From Gymnopus androsaceus JB14 (taxonomy: Eukaryota; Basidiomycota; Agaricomycetes; Agaricales; Omphalotaceae), in contig ML769634.1 of the NCBI GenBank assembly GCA_009733575.1, forward strand, positions 36,668 through 100,667: a stretch of 64,000 nucleotides of DNA, read 5' to 3'. The notes beneath the pieces are model-generated. The model was given only the letters and a program-made list of their open reading frames with translations. It searched no databases and had not been told where the DNA came from. The translations under genes and the position numbers were made by a program. This document shows, in pieces, positions 54,831 through 64,000 of this stretch (the first letter of the stretch is position 1; each line of letters starts with the position of its first letter).

Positions 54831-57800
54831 TTAAGTGTTGTTCCTACGTTTCGGAAGATTCGCTATAGGTCTTGGGGCTTGAGTTACAGCCCCAGGAACA
54901 TCCTCATCGCGCTTGCGCTTCTTCCCTAGTGCTCCTGTTAGCCCTCCCTGGTCATTAGGAACCTTCATACCACTACCACTCATCTTCCCAACCTTCCGGT
55001 CAAGTCGTGCTCGCTTTTTCGGCTGTCTGCTTTCTAAATCCTTGCTCACATCCCGTTGTTCCTCTGCTGGCGGAGGCGCAGTATGGACACGGCGCTTCTT
55101 CGTGGGCACAGGGACGACGGACTCCTCTTCCGGCGGACCAGCAATAGGTACGCGGCGTTTCTTTGTGGGCACAGGGGCAACAGACTCCTCTGAGTCCTCT
55201 TCTGCAACCCTTGGCTTCGCTGGCGGAGCAGCGACAGCTACGCGGCGCTTCTTTGTGGGCACAGGGGTGACAGACTCCTCTTCCTCTGAGTCCTCTTCTG
55301 TAGCCCTCGACTTTGCTGGCGGAGCAGCAGTAGGTATGCGGCGCTTCTTCATGGGCGGAGGAGCGACTGGAGCGTTGGACTCATCTGCGTCCTCTTCCGC
55401 AACCCTTGACTTCGCTGGGGGAGCAGCAATAGCTACGCGGCGCTTCTTCTTTGTGGGCACAGTGGTGACGGACTCCTCTTCCTCTGAGTCCTCTTCCGCA
55501 GCCCTCGACTTTGCTGGCGGAGCAGCAGTAGGTGCGCGGCGCTTCTTCGTGCGCGGAGGAGCGACTGGAACGTCAGACTCATCTGCGTCCTCTTCCGCAA
55601 CCCTTGACTTTGCTGGCGGAGCAGCAGTAGGTACACGTACACGGCGCTTTCTTGTGGGCGGAGGAGCGACTGGAACGTCGGACTCATCTGCGTCCTCTTC
55701 AAGAACCGCGCTGTCCGCCTCTCGCTCTGGGGCATCTTCCTCTGTATCATCTCCACCGACAACCTTGAGCCGTCGCACTTCCGTAGCTGCAACGTACGAT
55801 TTCGAATGAAGGACCTTGGTTAGCACTAAAGGATCTTTACCATCCAGAGACACCTGCGTTACGATCCCAACGTTCGCTCTATCTTGATAACTTAGAGCCT
55901 TTTCATCTAAGTAAATGGACTGTGTTGAGTAGTGCGTCCACACAATTAACCAATGAACTCACCTTCATCCCAAGGGACAAATCGACAAAGGTCCTCTTCA
56001 AACAGCTCGGTAGGCTTACGACCGTCATCATCGTCATCGCCGTCAGCCCACAAAGATGCCCTACCTTCCTCCTCGCTATCCCCCAATCCCTCCCGACTCA
56101 TCGCTCGCGCTTCCTGTTGCCAAAAACGAATTCGATCACCTACAATCACTTTGAGGGCGTTCTTTTGGATTCCTGAAACTGCTGCAAGACCACCTGGCGC
56201 CCCAATGGCTTTCAGTCCCCGCGGGTAGTTCACGAGTTTCACTTTCTCCCTGTAACACATATCGGCGAAAGCGGGACCCCATTTCATTCGAGTGATCTTG
56301 CTGTTTGGGCACAACGTTTCTGAAATTCGCCTCGACATTCAGAGAAGCAAGGTCAATAAAGGTGAAAATTACTCACGTAAGTCGTGAACCCAGATATCCT
56401 TCACTAAAGCACGTAGCGTTGCCTTATTCGATTTATCGCCCATATACTTGTTGATGATCTTCTGCTTTTGTGGATCGAGCGACACGCCTTGCTTCTTGCG
56501 CATGAGCTGGGTATGGATCATTGTCCCGTAATCAATACACTGGTCCCGCATCTGCGATGGGTTATCCTCCTTCATACCGAGGTAGTAGGGATCCGAGCCG
56601 AACGCAACTGCTCGTGCTGAGATGCCGTCAACGATCCATCCAAAACATGAGACCTGATACGTTTCCCAAACTTGTCGTCCCTATAAGCGCAGATAATGAG
56701 TTAGCGGAGAATAAACAGACAAGATCAAAACATACCCTATTGTTGAAAGGTCCCGCTATTTTGACCAGCTGTTTCTCTGACAGCCCCTCTAAACGTTTCT
56801 GAGCCGTTTGGCTCGCAATTGCGGTTGAGTACCACTCGAGGATCTCCGCAAATTCCCCCTCAACATCATCCACCCCCTCACATTTGTCGCGATATGCTTC
56901 ACGAATTCGTTTCTTGAAATGAGCAGTCGACTCGTCCTGTGCTTTTGTCATTCCCAGTCCATCGGGATGTGTTGCATACGCCTGGAATGCATTCCAGGGA
57001 TTCAGCGATCTTGTATCAGACACCGTATCACCAACGGCTGATAGGATGGCGGCGAACGTCTTGCCTTCCTTATCAGCCAAAGCTTGCAGATCGTCCTGAT
57101 ACTTTTGACGAATAGCTTGTGCTTGTGCAATCGCCGATCTCGACAAACGTCCGCCCTTATTCTTTGATTCCCCCTCTGCCCCCTCTTCATCAGTGTCGTC
57201 GTCGTCATTAGCACGGGCGTTCTGCGGAGGTCGAGTAGTTGGAACGGCAACCACCTTGCCCGTCTTACTGCGTGATTTATCTCGAGGCTTTCCGTTAGCG
57301 GGAGGCGCAGGACGAGATGATTCATCTCGGGGATTAGCTGCTTTCCTCGACCCAGTAGGAGCCGTCGCAGAAGCCCGGGATTTTGGGGAAGGAAGAGGTG
57401 CAGGTACTTTCTTGCCGGCAAGCTCCAAGAGCTTGTTTCGTCGTGCCATTCTCGCTTTCGCGATCCTATCCATCTCCTGGTCGGGTTTGTCGGGGAGAGT
57501 AGGTGGTCGAGATGGAGTGGGATGCGTTTCATTCAGTCCCTCGCGAGACTCGTCCACTCGACGACAGAGACTGTCGGCTTCAAGTTCTACCTGCTCCTGC
57601 TCCTGCTCATCCTGCTCTTCATCTTCCTCCTGCTCCTGCTCCTGCTCATCCTGCTCTTCATCTTCCTCCTCCTCCTGCTGCTCTTCGTCTTCCTCCTCCT
57701 CCTGCTGCTCTTCGTCTTCCTCCTCCTCCTGCTGCTCTTCGTCTTCCTCCTCCTCCTGATGCTCTTCGTCTTCCTCCTCTTCCTCCTCCTCCTCCACGTC

Positions 57801-58055
57801 CCCCAATGTACTCCAACCTGATGCGACTTTGTATCCTGTGGATGGGCACGGAGAGGAAGGTGGAACACTCGAAGATGCAAGCCCGCCGGTTCGATATGGC
57901 TGACGGATGGGACTGGGGGATGGTTCTTTGCCACCCAAAGGTAGCGACAAATCCTTGAACAAACGTACAAGGCTTTCCGGTGTGTCAGGAACCACCTCCT
58001 CCCGAGTGATTGCAGCGAACCGAGATAGAAACGCTTTCTTTGTTTCTAGGGTAAG
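54831..58055 (-). CDS. Large acidic/basic nuclear-type protein, interrupted by a TIR element
   Basis: Four exons downstream of the insertion are in phase: 58055-56736, 56680-56377, 56319-55963 and 55906-54831 (1019 codons). The upstream part lies at 63906-64000. After TLETKKAFLSRFAAITREEV there is a long Glu/Asp/Gln tract (57580-57800; DNA repeat of about 27 bp), then a basic disordered region, then a folded part with LNPWNAFQAYATHPDGLG, AHFKKRIREAYRD, QVWETYQVSCFGWIVDG and GDRIRFWQQEARAM. The C-terminus has about seven repeats alternating EEDADES or EEDSEEEES with TKKRRV-type basic clusters that look like nuclear localisation signals. No family is recognised. Composition suggests a chromatin- or nucleolus-associated protein (inference). 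All splice phases are intact. Confidence 0.7.
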
Positions 58056-58056
58056 C
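58049..58056. repeat. 8-bp target-site duplication (left copy)
   Basis: GGGTAAGC at 58049-58056 is repeated at 63906-63913, directly outside both inverted termini. Removing one copy and the element restores an open frame. Confidence 0.75.
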
Positions 58057-59749
58057 CACCTTTAGCTGCCAGATCGATGCATCAAACCAGGGAGATTATG
58101 CATTTTTCCGGATACATCAAAATGGGTGATCTCCCATCCCCCTACAAAATGTGTCAGGTGTGTGCTGGGCCTGCCAGGCCTGGGCGGGGGAGTATAGGGT
58201 CCCTACTGTCTGCTATCACCCCAGTCACCGCTCACTGTCATAATCGCGCCTCGCGCCCAATGCTAGGCCAAAATTGGAAATTGATAATTGATCAATGTTC
58301 TGATCAATATCCGGCCTGCCGTCCAACGGGCCCCATGCATTGCTCGCGATATCGCGCCCACCACGCCCACGGCCGCCAACCATTACTACGGCCCTGAAAA
58401 TCATCCCGCCTGTTCTGCTCGCCATTGCCTACAGCATACGCAGCACTTTCTAAATTAAGCCATGAAAATTCCCGAAAAATCGCAAAAAAAAAAATCACAA
58501 AAAAATCAATTGTTTCAATCGTTTCACATGAAATCTGGATACACTATTTCCGTTGCTCATCACTGCGTACAGCGTACGCGACACCTTCTAAATTCGGCCA
58601 CAAAAAATCCAGAAAAATCACGAAAAATCAATGAAAAATCAATCATATTATTGTACACAAACGGTTTAGATATACTAACGATATGTCCGTATGGCATACA
58701 ATATAATATTACCAACGAGCCAACGAGTGCGTAGCAGCTACACCTCTTCCGCCACTTCCACCTGCCATTCTGTCCTCTCTTCATTCCCCTCCTCTGAGTC
58801 TCATCCCACCCTAATGCACCCATGCGGCATGATGCTTTGGTGGTATATACTGATTCGGGTAGATGGCGGGCCCTTGAACGAAATTCAATTGACAATAACC
58901 TCAAATGAAATTAGACTCACTGTATGACCTATCCAACTTCCTTGTCCTGCTTCCAGCGATCCACCAGCACTCAATCAATTGCATGGGCGGCCCTTACTCT
59001 CACTTGGTATGCAGACCGGCGGTCATATCCAGACCATACGATCCCTCCCTCCAAGAAAAACTCTGTGCCAAAGGCGACCAATCGCAGCTCATTCTACACA
59101 AACGGAGCACGACTCACCTTCCATAACAGCATGAGAGGAGATGCAGTGGTTACAGAACCACGAGAGCCACGCTTGAGACATGATTGCTCCAGCAGCATAC
59201 CAATGTTTGGCTGAGAAAAGAGAAAAGTCCTATGGAAGGCTGGAGGGTGATGGCTGCTGGAGAAGGAGGAGGGTTAAAATCAGTGACTCTTGTGCACTCG
59301 ATTGATGAATATCGATGCTGACCACTTCCGGACGCAGGAGCTGGATTGGCGTAAGAAGTGATCGCGGTAGCACAAGAAAGGACTAGCGAGTAATGTATTC
59401 GACGTACTGCAAGTTGCCACTGTTTTCCAAGCAGTGGTGCCTGCCGTCGAATACCAGTCAAATCCACGGAAGAGGGTGAGTTAGTCGGTAAGCCAAGACA
59501 ATCACTGGAAGAGCTTTGTCGTATACGAAACCGCAGTTAGCCGAGAAATTTAAACATCTGAGACGCATTGGTAGATGTAAGTAATGATTCGGTAAATCAA
59601 GAAGGTGGATAAATCAAGCTCACATGAGAAGATTTCGTGAACCTGACCGACCTCTAGGTGTGTGTTGAGCTGAAGGAATATGAGGTATCTATTGCATTGA
59701 CTTCAGACGAGAGAACACGGGAAAAAATCAGTGCTTTACTCGCCTGATA

Positions 59750-60110
59750 ATTCCACCCTAAACCACGCAAAGACACCGTCGCGCACAAAGCCCAATATAC
59801 TCTTCCCGTCCACGAAAGTCCCTAGGATTATCCCTTCGATGCCTATACACCTTCCAGGGGTCAACCACCACAAGCATATGTAGCGCGTTAAACAGACACG
59901 TTCCCAATGTCGACCCCATGGAATAATCACGCCACGCATGCCCCGTTTGCAGCTTATCGCTCGACATGAACACAAAAATGCTGGAGTTCTGAATGATTGA
60001 CCACTGTTGGAGGTACTAATGGACCCTGGAGTGAGAGGTAAAGGCATAGGTTGAGTGCCTTGATGCAGAAGTTGGACGTTGAACGGGATACTAACTCGAA
60101 GAGTGTGATG
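59750..60110 (-). pseudogene. Fragment resembling a fungal wax synthase-like membrane protein
   Basis: The minus strand reads DYSMGSTLGTCLFNALHMLV then VVDPWKVYRHRRDNPRDF. This pattern resembles the first membrane segments of MBOAT/wax synthase-like proteins of Agaricomycetes, which typically contain a DY-LG-LA-----ALD-L sequence. The catalytic His region and later membrane segments are absent. If the assignment is right, this is a captured or broken gene piece within the TIR element. Confidence 0.3.
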
Positions 60111-61673
60111 GCGAGGCAGTTCTCTAAAATTGTGCGTCAGCAAAGACAATGGTGACACATATCTCGCCAGATCCAAGGTCGGGCCCTCGGGGATATTCTG
60201 CAGTAAGAAATAACTCACGACTCGGATAATTGCAGAACTGAGAATAAAAGAAAGTCGGCCAGCACAGGATCTTGCGGATCAAGAATGAATTATTAGTATA
60301 AAGAGCATAAAGTAGTGAGGAACTCACCTTGAGCACAATGAAAGTTAAGGTCGAGGAAAGAGAAGTTCGTTGAATGCGACCGTGAGACTCTCAGTCAAAG
60401 ACTAAAAGTCATGTGGAACTGGGCGCTTCAAAGTCCGCGGAGTATCCGATACTTCTTCGGGACATCCGAAGGTCAAACGTTGACCGTCCCTCCAATGGGC
60501 ACCAATGTTCATTAGGACGCGGAACTATCGGAATACATTCTCTCAAGTAAAATAAGTCTAATTCTGAAAGTATAAAGACTTTGAATCAGTCTGCCATTGT
60601 TCAGAGACATGTCTACCGACATCACCACAAATGTTGAAAAGTATTTGGGATGTATATAACATTCAGAGGTGACGGTTACCTCTCAAACTGTAGTATTTTA
60701 CTCTATATGATACCTAGGTTCAATCTGTAGCCCCCAAAAGTTTCTGTTGGCGATGTCTTATATTCATGAAAAATGCAATGTCGATATGGACTCAGAAATT
60801 CTAATCCTTCCATATATCCTTTCTCGGACAATGCCTCTCGGAGTATAATTTGCTAAATCAAAGATATAATGAAACCGTGACTGATATTTTTTGGATCTCC
60901 CTACCTTTAGGACACTCTCTTCAGTGATATTTGGCAGAAGTTCATCACTGAGGACGATGAACTCAGTTCTAAATGTACAGTATTCAGAATAAAATAGAGT
61001 GTTATCAAGGTTATTAAACTCATTAAGCAATTTTTTAGGATATTAGAGACCGGATACATGTATTAAAGTTATTCCGAAGAATCCGGATGATATCTGGTAT
61101 CATCTCGCTGCTTGAGGTCGTCGTTTCGAACGAGGAGCTCAGCAGAAACGCCCGTTAAGCGCCCACGGACCGCGTTTCCGAACGTGATTCGTTTGCGATC
61201 TCACGGTTGAGCTTTGCTCTCAACGTTCGACATGATGGATTACCACTCAAAACCACGCTAAAACTTCCTCAAGGCCCTGGTACATCCATCTTTCCTGTTT
61301 ATTGTGCTTAATCAGTTTTTTTTGACTTTCTCCTGTGGTTATAGCTCTTAAATAACTCTTCAATCTTTTCTTACGGATACCACGCCAATCACGACATCAT
61401 TGAACTTCAAGCCGAGCTCTTAAATGGTATTCATGTTTGTGGGCTCGCTCCGTCCTCTTGCAGCAGAAGGATTGAAAGGGAATATACAAGAACGAGATCC
61501 ACGAGGTACGTTTATAATCAATCGTTTTTCCAGTATATACTCACTTTGCCTTATAGCCTTATCGAGGGGCCAGCTATAAGTACTCATTCTGGGTGGCGCA
61601 AATTGCTTCTTGTAAACACTCCGAGTCATAGCGCTCCATATTCTTTTGCTACTCCTCGCATTCTCCATCAATA

Positions 61674-62640
61674 ATGCCCAAGATCTCTGACTGCGAGAGC
61701 GATGTGAGATTGGGTCGCCGGCAAAGACAAAACGATAATGGTCCTGGTCCTAGGAAGCTTCCAAGAAAGCTTGAGGGATTTGCGGGACATGTGAGTCAAG
61801 ATTATGATCCACATCAACTTTTGAATACTTACCGAATTATAGCTGGGGGGTTGGAGGATAACTGCGCAAGACGGTCCTATCCAACCTGCAACCGAATCCT
61901 CTGGCGGTCTTGAAGGGGAGCTTCGGTTTTCTCCTCCTCCTTCACCAGTTTCATCGGAAAGCTCTGCCTCTCAGCCTGCACCACAAGCTGAGAGAAACAA
62001 TTCGCCTTCTCCGAATGTGATTCGTTTGTTGAATTTTGCTCTCGACGCTCATCTACGCTCATTCAATACGACGAATCAACGACGAATTATCATCCAAAAC
62101 CTTCCTAGACCTTTTCGAGCCCACGGTACGTCCAGCTTACTTGCTTATGGTGCTTACTTGGAAGTTTTCCCCTGGTTTTAGCTCTCCCTGCATCGACTTG
62201 ACGTTGAACTTCCCCGTAGGTTCAAACTTTATTTCCCTCCTCAATCCCCATTTCTAATACCCTGAAGTTTTTAGTAGCTGCTGCCGTGATGCTTTCGATC
62301 AATAGAGCAACACATATCCCTTTTCCAATACGACGACTCGACCTGGACACGAGTCGGTCCTTTCTCACTGATTCGTCTCCGCTGCTTCTGTTGGTTCCGA
62401 GTGTCCCGTATCATGCACAAAGGTGAGCGTCAAGGTTGTTATGCACATACGTGCTAATTTGAACATGTTGGTTTAGGTCCAGTTGATGAGGCTAGTAGTC
62501 GACTTGTGGCTCTCACTGCCTTCACTACTACCCCCGCTCATCTCCTTATACCACCGTCGTCGACGTCACCGGATGCAGGCGTTACAGAGATGCCCATCGG
62601 GACTCTTGGTGACGACAGCTTTGCCCTGTCCATCTAGCCA
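61674..62640 (+). CDS. Possible small gene inside the TIR element
   Basis: The ATG at 61674 begins MPKISDCESDVRLGRRQRQN. After an intron near 61845 a second exon reads GGLEGELRFSPPPSPVSSES and NVIRLLNFALDAHLRSFNTT. Later pieces around 62280-62410 and 62480-62637 (ending GDDSFALSI and TAG) also look coding. The product would be Ser/Pro-rich with short basic stretches. No domain is recognised. A related segment of the second exon lies at about 61180-61290. Confidence 0.3.
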
Positions 62641-63905
62641 ACCCTAACGCTCAATATCAACATCACATTGTCCTCGCCTACGCTCTTCCCATATCGTTCC
62701 CTCCCATCCCAAATGTTGCGCTATAGCTCTATTGCCCAGTCCGCTCTTCACTGTCGACTCTCGCTGGGATTACTCTCAGGATCGATCCCAAATAAGACGC
62801 GGGATTTGCTCTTCTACTTTTTGGGGCTTGCTCTCTCTCTCTCTCCCTACGATTCTGACTTTAGAGATGCACAAGTCGGAATCGTTACACGTCGAAAGGA
62901 AGTGATAAGAAAGTCCAGGTGTCCAGCAGAGTCTTGATCGCAAGGGTACGTTACATTTCCTGAATTCTCACCGGTTCGAGCTCTAGGATTAATTTGAGTA
63001 ATATCTGTCTATAGTATACACATCGAGGCGTAAAATAGGTGGAATAAAACTAGGGAACGTCTAACAGAAGACCTATCTCGAATCTCATCCAACCTCCGCC
63101 GAAACCTCACTTCCTTCCATCCTCTGAAGACCATGACCTCTACCCGTTTCTGGACATGCAATTTACGTCAACTTCGTCAGTGCATGGCTCATCCAATGAG
63201 TAGTGATTGGTTGCCAACGGGGACAAAGTTGACGAAGTGGGTGACAGCGGGGATTCGAACGATAACGGGGAAAGTTCAGATGATGAGGAGCTGTGGGAAG
63301 GAGGCAAAAGGGATGAAGAGAATGATGAAGAGATAGAGCAGGAGTCGAAAAAGTGGACCGGTCAGGAGGGTCGTGGTAAAAGGGGCTCAATTTGATCGAT
63401 CTTGTGTAGGGCTACGTAGCGTGTCGGTCAATGTATTTTTTTTTTTTTGGCGATTTTTTTTCGGATTTTTAGCAGCATTTTCGGAAATGATCGCGCTCAT
63501 CGCTGCAGATAATGTCCAGGGTACGCACAGCATCGCGACGAGCTGGATAGCAAAGGCTGTCAACCCTGTCAGTAATGATGTGCGCGACATCGAGGGAAGA
63601 GTGCGCTGGTCGGTGTGCGTGCAGCGGAGATTGATGAGATTGATGATGGAATCGGCGATGCGTTTCCGAGTGGCAAAGGCGGGACGGCGGGCAAGGGTGA
63701 TGATCAAGGCATTGAGGGGGCAATGCAACAGTGAGCAGCATGCGGGGGTGGCGTGGTGGGTGGTAGGGAGCTGATAGTGATATGACCCAGGTATGGTAGC
63801 CACCAAAACCCCTACTGGTAGGAGGAAGGGAGATCATGCATTCTGATGTATCCTTAAAAATGCAGGATCTCCCTTGTTTGATACATGATTCTAGCAGCTA
63901 GGGCT

Positions 63906-64000
63906 GGGTAAGCGCTTTCCTAGTCTCCTGGGACACCGTCGATGTCTCCAGCGCCTCGAGGTATTCCGACATCCTTTCATCAACAGCTTGCGCTGTGCCA
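63906..64000 (-). CDS. Upstream part of the interrupted gene (continues beyond the window)
   Basis: The minus strand from 63999 downward is open and reads AQAVDERMSEYLEALETSTV then SQETRKALT up to the insertion point. Joining it to CTA GAA ACA at 58052 and below, with one copy of the 8-base duplication, continues the frame as SQETRKALTLETKKAFLSRF. The start codon lies outside the window. Confidence 0.65.

Larger units (their letters stand above)
58057..63905. mobile_element. 5.85 kb TIR element in a coding exon, with an 8-bp duplication
   Basis: Inverted termini of about 80 bases lie at 58057-58135 and 63827-63905, sharing TAGCTGC, ATCAAAC-AGGGAGAT, TGCATTTTT and GATCTCCC. Their flanks are the same 8 bases. 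That duplication length is typical of hAT, P or KDZ elements, but no transposase is recognised. Inside are a direct repeat of about 60 bases (58430 and 58568 regions, rich in GAAAAATC), a possible wax-synthase fragment (59750-60110), related segments at 61180-61290 and 62000-62130, and a possible small gene (61674-62640). It is either a non-autonomous carrier of gene fragments or a decayed autonomous element. Confidence 0.7.

Noticed and set aside
54913..55809. Plus-strand 298-codon frame with repeated RRFFVGTG
   Set aside because: It mirrors the repeats of the minus-strand gene, whose splice phases and stop are consistent.
57193..57958. Plus-strand Ser/Cys- and Leu-rich frames
   Set aside because: They are shadows of the Glu/Gln tract encoded on the minus strand.
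63373..63806. Open frames of 122-139 codons on both strands near the right terminus
   Set aside because: Both strands are open over the same stretch, composition is skewed by a poly(T) run, no domain is seen, and they lie just inside the TIR of a mobile element.
58057..63905. A Starship-type giant element
   Set aside because: No DUF3435 tyrosine recombinase captain was seen, and the ends are inverted repeats with an 8-bp duplication, unlike Starships.

Overview
The window looks like a contig from an Agaricomycete (mushroom-forming basidiomycete). Coding regions are split by many GT-AG introns of about 45-70 bases. The gene content also fits: a STAND/WD40 protein end, a DUF6534-type membrane protein, a MLKL-like/NB-ARC/TPR receptor, a CBM1-GH10 xylanase, a GH18 chitinase, and abundant TIR, foldback and LINE elements. 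No genus can be named from the sequence alone.

Layout. 0-10.3 kb: tandemly duplicated unit made of the 3' end of a WD40 protein gene plus an antisense gene of an unrecognised family with repeated exon modules. One copy is a pseudogene carrying a 1.2 kb foldback transposon. Between the copies lies a third, indel-ridden copy that resembles unpolished sequence. 10.3-13.2 kb: mostly non-coding. 13.3-34.1 kb: the ordinary gene island, with a PX-GH18 fusion, a Ser/Pro-rich tail-anchored protein, a bZIP factor, a CBM1-GH10 xylanase, an internally deleted ABCC transporter, a BRCT-containing family X DNA polymerase, a SAM methyltransferase and mitochondrial QCR2. 35.9-43.6 kb: a DUF6534-type gene with a full-length 6.6 kb LINE in one intron. 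43.6-48.6 kb: a gene-free block of palindrome satellites, two large foldback elements and interstitial telomere-like repeats. 48.6-52.0 kb: an NLR-like gene with a nonsense codon in its TPR array. 52.5-53.6 kb: an eEF1B-gamma relic with one-base frameshifts. 53.7-54.7 kb: a 29-bp minisatellite. 54.8-64 kb: a gene for a large acidic/basic nuclear-type protein, split by a 5.85 kb TIR element with an 8-bp target-site duplication.

Most notable points: (1) an array of short palindromes whose arms differ between copies but stay complementary; (2) a TIR element interrupting an otherwise open frame exactly at its target-site duplication; (3) a PX domain joined in frame to a GH18 chitinase; (4) a foldback element with telomere-like repeats inside; (5) recurrent one-base indels that may be assembly errors and bear on every pseudogene call here. 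Exon coordinates were worked out by hand from splice signals and reading-frame phase; no transcript data or database search was used.
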